Made by a program: the position numbers and the translations under genes
Notes under the pieces: model-generated
Databases searched by the model: none
What the model was told of the DNA's origin: nothing
What the model saw: the letters and a program-made list of their open reading frames with translations, nothing else
In this document: piece by piece, positions 24,253-36,092 of the stretch
How positions within the stretch are numbered: the stretch's first letter is position 1
How the letters are laid out: every line of letters starts with the position of its first letter
Origin: Saururus chinensis
Taxonomy: Eukaryota > Streptophyta > Magnoliopsida > Piperales > Saururaceae
DNA: 64,000 nt
Assembly (NCBI GenBank): GCA_035235625.1
Contig: CP141140.1
Coordinates: forward strand, 60,752,581 to 60,816,580
Direction: 5' to 3'

Positions 24253-27200
24253 AAGTTTTTTTTTTAAATTCATTTTTGCTGTCTAATTTATGAGAAAATA
24301 AATGTTTAAATCTCGCGGCTTGCACTTATGTTTCATTGTTGTGTTTAAATGGGCACCTAAGTGGATTTTGATGGAACTAAGGTTTTGCAAGACTAAATAT
24401 TTTTGTGTCAAGTTTGGGAATATGCATCTCCTTCAAAAGGTAAGTGACCCACACTCCTTTTTCTTCTTGGTTATGGTTCTTTTGATTATATTTTTCAATG
24501 ACATGCAATTCTAGGGTTCTAAATGCTTGCCAAAAATTGGGTTTTTATGTATGTTTCATTGTAATCCATGATTACTTGTGCTCTCGGGGAAAAAATTGTA
24601 TAAAAACTGTGTTGATTCTAGATTGTATTCTTTATATTGATTCGAGTTATATCATGTTCTATTGTCCCCTCTTTGATAAAAAAAATTGTTTTAGTGTAAC
24701 CTAAGGTTTTTCTCTTCTTTGAATCTATTTTTATTTTCTCTATGCATTTGATTTGACCAAATTGGTTTGTACCTTTCTAGTTAGAATTTTGATTTGAAAT
24801 TATTGTCAGAGTTAATGACATAATAAAGTGTTTGTGGTAAAATTTTGAAGCTTTTGCTTGTAGTATTTCTCCTTAAAAAGGTATCTTTTCCCCCAAACCC
24901 ATTTTCTCCTCATTGGCACTCCCCCAAGTTTTCAACATATTTTTGGCTTTTTCTTTGTGGTTTTGACCCTCGAGTCTTGTTCAAGTCTATAATCACCTCT
25001 TCTTTTTGGGAAATTTCTTGATCCATTTCTATCTATTAGATTTTTTAAATCATATTAGTTGGAATTTATAGTTTTATGATTATGTACCTTAACATGTCTT
25101 TTAGTATCAAGTTTGTGTTCTTTAGCTTTTTCTTTAAGTATTTCTCCTAAAAAAAAGTCTCTTTTTCCCGAAACCCATTTTCTCCCCATTGGCACTCCCT
25201 CAGGTTTTTAACATACTTTTGGGACTTTTTCTTTGTGGTTTTGAACCTAAACTTGTTTTCAAGTCTACAGTTGAGAAATTTTCCTAATCCATATCTATTT
25301 ATTAGATTTTTAGTAAGTCGTAGTGGTCAGAATTTATAGTTTTATGATTAAGTACCTCAATGTATTTTTTAGTATCAAATTTGTGTTATTTCACTTCCAA
25401 ATTCTTGAGGGTCTAATTCTATGAGTTATATGTAGTTTTAAAAATTGGCCTAGACATTGATTAGGATTGGTGTTTGAGCTGGTTCAACGTGGATCAACCA
25501 GTTGATATAAATATGTGCTTTCCTCCCCACCCCCAAACCCTAAGTTACTCTAAATCTCATCGGTGGCTCAAAGTTCCACAAACCCTCTTCTCCCGTCCTC
25601 TCCCTCTCCACCTTGGTGCCCCATTCTGACTCCTACTGGCCGATGACTCATCGACTCCCTTCCTCCTTTCCCTTTCCCAACTTCCCTCTTTCCCTCCTTC
25701 TCTACCCCGGCCACCTGGCTCGACCCTGACATCCTCCTTCATCCCCCTTCTCCTCCTTTTCGTCCCTGGCGGCCCAACAACCCCTTCCCCTCTTCCCCCT
25801 TCCCCTCCGTCTCTTACCCAGCGGCCTAGCCCAAACCTTGACTATCACCTTCCTCTCTTCTTCCCCCTTCTTCTCCCTCTCCTCCATAGTGGCTAGTTCA
25901 TGACCCCCATCCTAGAGCAATCCCCGACCTTGATTTCCCCTCCCTCTCCTTGTTGGCAGCCCATTCCCAGCCTTGGGCTCGACTTTTCCCTCCCCTCTTC
26001 CCCTTTCCTCTATCCCCTTTCTCTGTTGTTGAATTCCAGCCGAGGTCTTGTTGTGAATAGAGAAGTTGATCTACAAGCAAAAATGGATGGGTTCCTCTTG
26101 GGGCAACCCCTTCTCCCTGGCATGACCACAACACTGCCCACGACCACCATTCCCTTTCTACCTTATGCTTTTTCGCTAAACCTAGACTGGCCCGATTGTC
26201 CGGGTTATCAGTTAGACCAACCAGTCTAAATTGACTCGCCTAAGTCAATGTCATCCAGCAACCCGGACCGAAAATCTCACCATGCCTGGTTGAACCCGGT
26301 CAAACTGGTTGGGCTGGTCCGGGTTTAAAACACTATTTCTATGTCTAATATAAAAAGTCTTGAGCGTTTTAGGTTGTTATTTGTCAACTTATGGTCTTTG
26401 AATCCCTACTGGTAAGGAAGATCTTCTTTGTGCAATAATTTCTTAAATTTGAAAATAATTACCTTTTGAATTCAACTTGACTTTTCAATTTAACTTTGTG
26501 TCATTAACATTGTCATCTTACTTATGCCAAAATCTCGTCCCAGTCATAGGTTTCTAGGTATTTCTAGTAAATTTGGAATCAGCCACAAGGTTCAAATCTA
26601 TTTTATGCGTGTAGTGCATAGTCGGATAATTTGATTTGCACAATTGTTTTAGGGGTTGGTTGATTATTTCTATAAATGAATTTTTGGTTACCAACATGTT
26701 TCTTCACCGTGCATAATATGACTAATAGGATGGGAATGAGTATTTACATGATGGGGTAGCAAGTTGAAAATTGGCAAAGTTTCCATGTGTGTCGAAGTGC
26801 CACACTTTAATTGTACGAAATTAATCTAGAGAAGCTTAGGGGACTTTAGAGGCGCAATATGTATAACCTTCAAGGCTGGTGTTGGATACATATGGGTGGT
26901 CTACAATCTCGGCACATTGGAAAAAGTGCATAAACATTGGTTAATTATTTGTATATCTTGTCATGGTTTACATATGCATTATTTAAGAAGGTGGAATGCC
27001 TTTTAAGTGACATTCATCAATGTCCTTTTTTATCGTGCATGATTTTACTTGTAAGCACGTAGAATTTTGGTATGTGTGTAATTTTACTCGGCATAAGCTC
27101 ACGAGTGTTTTTTTTTCATGCAATTTTTTACTGTGTGCATTCATATGCATAGATGCTTTGGAGTTTGTATATGCTTAGTATCGGGGAGCTGTGAGAACAT

Positions 27201-27736
27201 TGACAAATAAACACTTGTATGTGAGAGACAAGGGTAGATGCATTTAGAAGAACTTTATAATTATTACTAATTTGGATGACTATAATAATTATATCAGAAT
27301 CACAAATGTTTGGATATATAGTTAATGTGAAACTACTTTAATTATATATGAATTGTTCATTTATTTGGCTGATGTCCTTATGTAGACCATAATATGTGAT
27401 GTTGCAGTCTTGGCTAGGAGCCCCTTTGGCTAGGGTTGTGACATGGTTGTTAAAAAAAATTAATAAGGAAAATATTATTTGAAAAAAGTACAAGGTGGGA
27501 CAAGAAAATTTTACCCTTGAATATTACAAGAGGGAAAACAATAAAGTTAAAAATCATCTAGAAAAATTTAGAATAGATACAAATTAAAGCAAGAAAATTG
27601 AGAAAACTAAACATGTGGAAATAATGTAATAAATCTTGAGATTCCATAGATTTACAAATAGCAATTAGCTTTTAAAAACTTCTATCATTAGCAATTTGCA
27701 TGAAGATTATGAATAGTGATCAAAGCAAGTATAAAT
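24253..27736. other. Repeat-derived DNA, no gene seen
   Basis: Holds the 277-bp tandem duplication listed separately. It also holds a pyrimidine-rich stretch at 25520-26150 downstream of TATAAATATG (about 25504), and a block rich in CCGG-type words (26180-26335, for example AACCCGGTCAAACTGG) that resembles a widespread plant transposon terminus. A possible LTR right end, GGGTTGTGACA, is near 27431-27441. No protein-coding signal. Confidence 0.35.
24849..25390 (+). repeat. Tandem duplication, about 277-bp unit
   Basis: AGCTTTTGCTTGTAGTATTT (24849) and AGCTTTTTCTTTAAGTATTT (25126) begin two aligned copies. Both go on through AAACCCATTTTCTCC, CATTGGCACTCCC and TTATAGTTTTATGATTA. The copies are clearly diverged. 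Confidence 0.75.
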
Positions 27737-30612
27737 TGTGATACCCAAGATTTTTGTGAGGAATTTCTATGCTATTACTCATGATTTATGCTCATAGTTT
27801 GTTTGTGACTTTGTGTTAAGAATCTCATGTCCTTTAAGTCAATAAACCCGCTTTAATAAATATTGAATTAATGAGTGAAGAACTTAGGAAAGTAGTATAG
27901 ATGATAAACACAAATTTTTTAATTTTAATTAGAGTAAAAATACCCACACACATCACATTACATTCATTTGTACATGATACTCACTTTGTGCAAATGCAAT
28001 TATCAAAAGATAAAAGAAATTAAATGAAACTGTTGAATATAACTATAAGCATTCTCACACCTACATATGAGTTTACAAAAACATAAGGGAGTCTCAAGCC
28101 TTCTCCATAAGCAATAAGAAGTTCATGCTATCAAAATGAGAGGCTCTTCCATAAACATGATTAAGTCTCATAGTTACATAAAAATCAATTAAAGACTATC
28201 CCCAAAACATATGAACTATTTCCCACTATGTGTCCATCTAATTTCCGCCTAAAATAAATCATTCAGAGCACCTGCATGGTCATGGTATAACCACACAGAG
28301 GATCCCAGAGGAACACTCAAAAATAAAATAAGGCAAATGGGGTGAACTTAGCTCAGTAAGGGTTTAAAAACATAGCTCACATTAACACCAAAAATATAAT
28401 CCTTAAGATATATAACATAAACCTTATGTAATATTAGCATGAAGAATACAAGAGCATGTCAAATCCCTCACACATAAAACTAGTGCAAATATCTTATTCA
28501 TGCATCATAATCCATAAGCAAAACCCATACATATGCCTCTATTGTGTATCATATTTCACACACACATTCCATACATTCAAGTGACATAATCCATAACCTG
28601 TATAATCAAATATCATGATCCATATACAATATGTGGCAATAAACATTATAATTCATATACAAAACCTGTGTAAATGAGCACCGTAATCCATACACAAAAT
28701 CTATGTAAATAAGCATCATAATAATCCATAAATCACCGATAGAGAAATCCTAGTACCCAAATATTTCAACTACCTGCTTACCCAGTATTAATAAGCTAGA
28801 AATACCAAAAGTAGTTGGCAAATCTAATAAACTTGAAATGCCCCTTGTTAGCCGGTGCATACTTACAAACTAGCCTAGAGCTCACTCTAAAAGACTCATT
28901 TAGTTTTCTCAATGTAACATTCCACTCTTCTCGACCTAGGGAGGAACCCAACTTTTTGGTAAGGAAAATGTTGCACTTTTAGATAGAACCATGCCCTTTC
29001 AAACAAAAAATTGATTTATTCAAATCGATGATATGACTAATGCGAAAAACTATAGAATATCATGGCTAATCACGTTAAACATGGTTTAGCAAACCGTTTT
29101 CATGATGTATGTGACATGATTCATACACGAACAAGGCTAAGTGCATGCAAGCATAAATAGTTAGACTAATAAACAACTCTATCATGTACGAGGTATGGTC
29201 CATATGTAGATAATAAGGTCATATAAGCATAAGTGTGTGTAAACATAAGTGGTCATGCTCTTAAATGATCTAAAGTACATGGAACATAGTTCATACATGA
29301 ACAACATCACATGTGTGTGAGCATTCATATCTAGCATGTTATTCTTTTGCTAGTCACATGTAAGAGATATTGTGGAACCCTCAAAATATGGCTTAAAAAT
29401 AAGCACAAAAGTAAAAATTCATATAGGCGATCGGGCAATCAATCGGTCACATAAGAATGCTAAGCAGTTGTTTTAGCGATCAATTGGGTCTTCTAGGTGA
29501 TCAATCGCCTAACTGATCAATCGGTCCTATAGGGCGATCAATCGATCTTTGTAAAATCAAAGACAGTTTTGTTGGTGATCAATGAATGCTCAGGGGTGAT
29601 CAATCAATCATGCCCAGAAACACAAAAAGAACCTTTACTTTTGGGCAAAATCAGTCCAATCTTTAATCAAAACCTCATAAAACTTCAAATAAACATCATT
29701 TTGGCTATAGACATGATAGATCCAACACAAGATATGCATATTTATGTCAAAACATCATCAAAACACATATTCAAGAAGGTCTAAGCTCACACATCCAACA
29801 TGCTTCAAAAATATGATTCAATACAGACAATTCATGGTGTTAATGCATGGAAAACTTCACCAAATGAAAACCACTTACCTCAAATTAGTTGTTAGATCCT
29901 TCAATCTCTTCCCAAACTCAAGGAATCTCTACCCAATAAATTAGGTCATATTAGCCCTAAACAAAAATCACAACTTTTCACTAAATAGAGACTTAAAACC
30001 ACTAATAAAAGACAAATCAATCATTCCTTTGTGCCCAAACATGAATCACAATAGTAGATTCAAGAAACAAAGATTTAGGGTCTTAGAACATGGGAGAATG
30101 AGTTTTGAAGAGGAGAGGGCATGAAATCATATTCAAGAGAAGAAGAACATGAGATTGAAGGAACTTGATTGATAAAGTTTTCCCTTATTGAGAGCATATC
30201 ATACCCTTCAAAAATCTTAGCCACCCCCAAATGGGAGAATGACCAATGTGGCTATTTATACTAGAGGGTAAGTAGGCTTTGCATGGGCCCAATAAGGGAA
30301 CAGGTGAACCCACTTTAGAAAATATGTTAAAATGAATATGACAAGGCCCAAACCCATATAAGATATCAAGGGAAGGTTGAAAAAAAGTTGGTGCGACAAT
30401 GTAGATGGTAGTGGGTCCTAGAGTGGGGCTCACTTCCTTAATACAAGGAAATATATGAAAAATTACGATAATTAGTGTGGTAACATGATAGTTTAAGTTA
30501 GACACTAATGTTTTTGAACTAAATTCAAAACAAAACCAAAAAAATTCATAATTAAACCAAACCATCACACAACACAAGCACTTAATATTATGAACATGTT
30601 TTAGATCCCACA
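27737..30612 (-). mobile_element. LTR-X family copy 2, solo LTR-like, minus orientation
   Basis: Collinear with the copy split across 36555-47469: shared blocks include GAGTCTCAAGCCTTC, CTACCTGCTTACCCAGTATT, TTAGCC...AACAAAAATCA and GGTCCTAGAGTGGGGC. Ends are TGTGATACCC (27737) and GATCCCACA (30612). A clean target duplication was not found, so the borders may be decayed. Orientation is taken from the TATA box (30252-30260, minus) followed by GCCACATTGG. The cluster of GATCAATCG-type words (29427-29605) lies 0.65-0.8 kb downstream of that TATA box. No gag-pol frame. Confidence 0.65.
30252..30260 (-). promoter_or_regulatory. TATA box of LTR-X copy 2
   Basis: TATAAATAG on the minus strand, a textbook plant TATA box. 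The aligned place in copy 1 (about 47025-47040) has the weaker AAATAAATAGCC. It fixes the transcriptional direction of the LTR. Confidence 0.6.
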
Positions 30613-32597
30613 CAACTAGTTGGTGAACCTACCATTGAAATAGTATTTCACTATTGGTGAAGTTCGATACATCAATCACCTCACCGATGAAGAACTGAAA
30701 ACATTGTTGGCCACCTTCGACGTGTTGATGGTTGTAAATCATTTATACTGATAGGTTAATTGCACAAAAAAGCAGTTCCAATAGGTTTCATGAGCAGTTA
30801 TGCACTAGAATTTGGTTATTTGATTCATACACAAATACCTTTGACAAACCTTGACCCTAATTCGTAGAGATCTTGTTTGATTGCGGAATAGAGGTCAAAT
30901 TTCTAGCCTTGTACTATGATTTACATAATATATATGAATGATAGTTTTGAATTACAATGTTATTGTGATTGAATTCCATGAAAGCATGATTTGTAGAATA
31001 TTCTGTTATGATGATGATAATGATCATGATATTTGTGTTAAATGAGTATGTATCTCTAGGAAATTATTTTACTGCCTTGTTAAGGAATAATATATGTGAA
31101 ATATCATTCTAAAGCATGTTTTTAGATCAACTTTAAATAAGTGTGATAGTTCTGTTACTTTTCTCAACTATCGGCAATCGACCGACACGTTGGTGATGCT
31201 ACTGATGCAAGGGAGAGGATGAAGGTATGGGATAGTGATATGCACCGACTAGTGGGTCACTGGTATTGAGGTCAATGTGTCCATGTCGTGTCATTGAAAA
31301 TAGTTATCCTTGTCATTCCACTGTCAGCAGAGTTTCTATGTGTCGATGAGTTGCTGATTGTAATCGGTGACTTGGCCGACACGTTGATGAGTTTATAGAC
31401 AATAAGTTGGTTTTAGGTAAATTCTAGCAATAAATATTACATGTGTTAGGCTATTATAATAAGATTTATGATATTGAATGCTTGAAATGCAAGTATACGT
31501 GATGATACAAATAATGATATTTGAGTTTATGTACCCTTATATGTGTGGAAATCATTGTAATAGATCACATCTCGAGATTATTAGACAAAAGAACTTAAGG
31601 ACAAGGGATCTTTGTATTCGTATGACTCCTCAAGTGAGTTATTAGCCATATAATAGAAAGAGTTTTGTATGAAATATAACAAAGGTCTTCCAGTTCTCTA
31701 AGAATGAGAGTTATATAAAATCGATTCTCTGACTCGGGAAATGTGTTCAAATGGACTAGAACATTGAAAAATGGTTGGTCTTGTGCAGTGCAATACAGGA
31801 GGTTCCAATGATCATGGAAGTCAGGATCTTAACTACTTGGGTTTGTGAGCCCCTGTGGGCCTTCACTTCATGGCTTAGATGGAGCAGGTAGGCCTCAAAA
31901 TACTTGAGGTTCATGGTGAGTAGTTCATGGTCTAGTGAGGCGAGGTTGCATTCTTAGACATGGCTAGTGGCTACTGTGTCATAGAGAACCTTATGATTTA
32001 CGCTTATGAAACAAGAGTCTCACAAGTGAAGTCACACTATAATCTTTAAAATAATGAGAAAACAATTATGAATGGTTTGCTTAATCCATTTATGTATGTG
32101 TTGATAATGATTATTATTGGATGTAATAGTATTGTAGTTGATGATGTAGTGATATTATATGTATTGTTATTACATAGTATTTGTTTAGCTATCCCACTAG
32201 GTATATTTGTAGTTGTAATGATGTAAGTTTGCCGAAATAGTAATTAGGTTAGGAGGAGTGAGCACGGGAAGGACGCAACTTCTATAAGATTTTTTATCTT
32301 GTTTAGTAAGACTTTTAGTATGGTCTGTAATTTAAATATATATAGGCTTGTGAATGTCAATTACTTATTATTGTAACTATTAGATATTTCTTAGTATGTA
32401 TTTGAGCAAGATGTTGTGATCTAAGTATGATTTGACTTTGTCCTAATTATGAATATGATAGTTTAAATATTCTTATACTCGAAAATAAGTAACAGAAGGA
32501 TAATTTTGTCAATGATTTTAAAAAAAGATATTTAAAAAATTTATTTTTTAATAATTTTATTATGATAAATAAATTTTAAAAATTATGAGATGTGACA
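30613..32597 (+). repeat. LTR-Y family copy 3 (degenerate)
   Basis: Third copy of the Y family: AATACCTTTGACAAACCTTG (about 30827), motif cluster (31150-31400), ATGGAAGTCAGGATCTTAAC (about 31815), CCCACTAGGTATATTTGTA (about 32193) and a right end at TGTGACA (32591-32597). The left border abuts LTR-X copy 2. Confidence 0.5.
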
Positions 32598-35596
32598 TAA
32601 AAAGTCTACTAAAATGTAGCAAAATTTCTCTCTAAGTGTGCTTGAAAGTTTTGTGATATTCTTTGGTGCCAAAAAAATCAGTACTTATAAGCACTTTCAC
32701 ATAAAACAACTCATTTTGACTCTACAAGTTAAAAAGTATATGGATGAACCTTTCATGCTTTTTCTATAATGAACTTATCCATACATCTGGGTAAGACATG
32801 CTTTCGGAGCTATCCTAATTTACTGGGACATCACTAAAGGAGTAAAGGTTGATGGAGGACCCCACCATGGTTTTTCAATTTCCCTTTCTTCGTTTATCAC
32901 ATATGATAAACCAAAGAATGTTTGAAATGCCACTTCTACTTATCAACAAGGGGTCTTAAAACTTTCGATCTGCATTACTTATCCCTCATGATACCTTCAT
33001 TTCTGTTGCATTTACAAGGATTAGTGAGATTACAAACTGCGAATTTTTAAGAAGCACGTCTCATGAAGAAGGAATGATGACATCACCGTGTGATAGGGTA
33101 AGTCGTATGGGATGATCTTGGACTTCTCAGGTGCCAAAACGAAAAGTCATCTTCATACAAATGTAATTGAGATAAGTATAAGGGAAGCAATATCACGTGG
33201 CTCGTGATACTAAGCGAGCTGAGCCAGCTTGACTCGGCTGAGTACGTATTAGTATTTTTTTCTACATATTTTTAAATATTTAAGTACATATCATATTAAT
33301 AAAAAAAAATTATGTTCTCTCTATCCCAAATTAATAACTCCATTTAACAAAAAAAATCCATTCTACATTAATAACTCTATTTTATTCAATTTATGTGATT
33401 GTGTACTTAAAAAAGAATATTATTAACTTATTTTCCTTCTCATGGATGTGGGTTTTACTATTTAATAAAAATTACTATATTTTCAAATGTAGCTAACATT
33501 ATAAAATATAAAATGAGATTACTTCAAGCCTACTAAGTTCGAACTCAACTCACTGTGCTAGGCTGGAGCGACTCGACTTGAGCCTAAATCCACAGCCAAG
33601 CTAGAGTTAAACAAAGCTCCACTTAACAAGCCTTGTTATGGGTATGTAATATAAGTGTCTGACTGGGGGTTTATAGCTTTGAACAGTACAATGATGAGCC
33701 TAGTACCAAACAAGAGTAGAAAATGATAATGCAACTTGAAACCAATGTAACTGGAACGAAGGAAAGACGGGTCTCATAGGTTAAGGTGCTTGATGTCTCA
33801 CTTTATGTTTGCATACCTTCGAAATAGCAAATAGATAGTTGTACATACGAGGAAATGAGTGAAGGGATACAGTGTTCTAAGAGACCTATTTTTTTGACTT
33901 TTTTTGTCGGGTCCTAAGTGTAAAATTGACTGAGAATTCTCCAGCACATTTCATTGATGATTTGATATGATACCTAAACAGATTTATAGTAATGACTGAA
34001 TCTTATGATTTGGATTAATCAGTTATAAAAGAAAAACTAAATATATTATACAAGTTAATTTCTTCAAAATTTCTGTAACAGCCATATTCAGCAAAATCAG
34101 CTCTGAATACTCCCACATTGTAATTTTGTACATAACATAATGATAGATTGCTGGTTAAAGTGATCGATTAATAGAGTTATTGAAGTTTTTTAATAACATA
34201 ACTGATCGACTAGAAGACTCTAATAACATAATCAATCGATCCTTAGTATACACCGATCGATCATATAGTATATATTTCAACACTGAGGACTCAAACACCC
34301 TTCATTAATAAAAAGAAAAATAATAAAAGGTAGACAAATATCAAAGCAGGGCAAAAGCAAACACAAGAAGTTTGAGAAATTTCAAAGGCTGTGAAAACCT
34401 TTTATTGCTAATCTTTTTCTAGGAAACGTGACTCACATGATAGAAGAAACATTCATTTATTGTAACTGAATAGACTGACATAGATGTCTCACAGACATAT
34501 GGAGCCGAAGCACTCAACACCTGATAAGCGCTAGCAAAGTTACGACAACGACCTTTGTCACTACGGAATATTCTCTCCCTCTCATAAAGAGGGAATGGTT
34601 AATCTATTATGAGGTTAAGGAGGGTACGTCAAAACTTAGTGAGGCTATTTTTGTGTCCCCACTTATAATTGGTGTTGTGAAGATGAAATAGGACGTATCT
34701 TCCTTAAAGTCACTCGTGTATTTTCTGTCTAAATTAAAAAATCAAAATAAAATATTTTTTATTTATTTTTATTTTTTAATACAGGCATTTATTACTATAC
34801 GAAGGGACTACAACATACGAAAAGAGATCACAAAGTGAGCTCAGCTCATTTCTGAAACTGAGAGATGATGTAAGACCTGCATCCATGGGCTGATTAGGTT
34901 ATTCGTTTTGGGCTAGTACCTAAAAAACCAGGAAAATAGGAGCAGTTGGTTTGGATATGAGATGAAAATTTTCATATTCAAAGGATCCCAAATTGGTCTT
35001 AGGGCCAGATCTGTTCCAGCATGAGCCATTTCCATGGTTTCATTCTGTGGGCGTTTCCAGCCTATAGGAAAAAAATTTAAAAATAGGCCTCACAAAAGAT
35101 AGAAATATAAAAATAGGCAGAGAAGTTCAGACTTATAAAATTAGACTCACGCACATGCGAGAGGTCACTAAAAAGATAACTATACCCTTAGATATTTTTT
35201 AATTAAAAGTGGGCAATTGCATAATTGTAATTTTTCTATCATGTAATCGATTACATAATAATATTTCCTATGTAATCGACTATACTATAGTATGTGTGGG
35301 TAACTGCCAATTGTAAACAGAGCTAGGCTGAAATAGCATTATGATGCTTATTCAATTTAAAGTTCAAGCTCAGCTATTGGTATTTCAGCCTAGCGATTTC
35401 AATTAAAAGATAGCATTGGTGTTTACTGAACTTTAAATTGAATACATTATGATATTTATACAGAGCCCTTCTAGAAAAAAATTAATACTACAAATAATTC
35501 ACCTCATGTGGGCAAAGAAAAAACTTTGTTCCATTTGAAAATTTTATTTTTTGTAGACCATTGTAAGTTTATGGTTCCATGAATATAAAAATTTAT
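32598..35596. other. Repeat-derived DNA with GATC cluster and interleaved inverted repeats
   Basis: No gene. A possible diverged MITE starts near 33315 (CTCTCTATCCCAAATTAAT). A cluster of GATCGATT/CGATCGATC words lies at 34158-34275, just before TATA-like ATAGTATATATTT. The interleaved inverted repeats at 35322-35442 are listed separately. Confidence 0.35.
35322..35442. repeat. Two interleaved perfect inverted repeats (order a-b-a'-b')
   Basis: Arm a GCTAGGCTGAAATA (35322-35335) pairs exactly with a' (35381-35394). Arm b TTCAATTTAAAGTTCA (35351-35366) pairs exactly with b' (35427-35442). The pairs cross each other, so both stems together would make a pseudoknot-like fold. This could be a rearranged foldback MITE. 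Confidence 0.85.
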
Positions 35597-35598
35597 TA

Positions 35599-35788
35599 CT
35601 TTGTCCCATATTATGAGCTCCATTTAGAAAAATAATAATTTTTCTGGAATGATAAGACCTATAGCTAAGAGAAAAGAAAATATTTTGTGAAATGCTTTTA
35701 TAAGTACTCAGCCACTTAAATTGAGCCAAAGCTAACTATGAGACAATTTTTTTTTCAAATGAAGTTATTAATATGGGACGAAGGGAGT
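35599..35788. mobile_element. Stowaway-like MITE
   Basis: Inverted ends CTTTGTCCCATATTA and TTAATATGGGACGAAGGGAG, about 190 bp apart, with TA on both sides. Sub-terminal sequence (GAGCTCCATTTAG / CAAATGAAGTTATT) is also partly inverted. Confidence 0.65.
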
Positions 35789-35939
35789 TAATTTTTTTTC
35801 CATAGTAGCTACCTTAACTCAATTGGTTCACATCTATTGGTAAAATCATCATTTTTACACAACTTGTAATACTTTATTTTTGTCAAAACATAAATGAAAT
35901 GTTCGAAATGAATCTACATGTTTTTTGTAAAACATTCTA

Positions 35940-36092
35940 TTTGTCCCATATTAGTTGTCCATGTTAAAAATTTTGTGATATTTAATGAAGCTAGTATATT
36001 AACGTCTTTAACCCATCCACCAATTAGTATGAGAAGGATAATATGAAATAAGATAAGTAATAAGCTAGATAATTAATATGAGACAAAGAAAG
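35940..36092. mobile_element. Stowaway-like MITE
   Basis: Inverted ends TTTGTCCCATATTAGTTGTC and AATTAATATGAGACAAAGAAAG, flanked by TA on both sides. It is the second such unit within 500 bp, in the AT-rich spacer left of nest 1. Confidence 0.55.
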
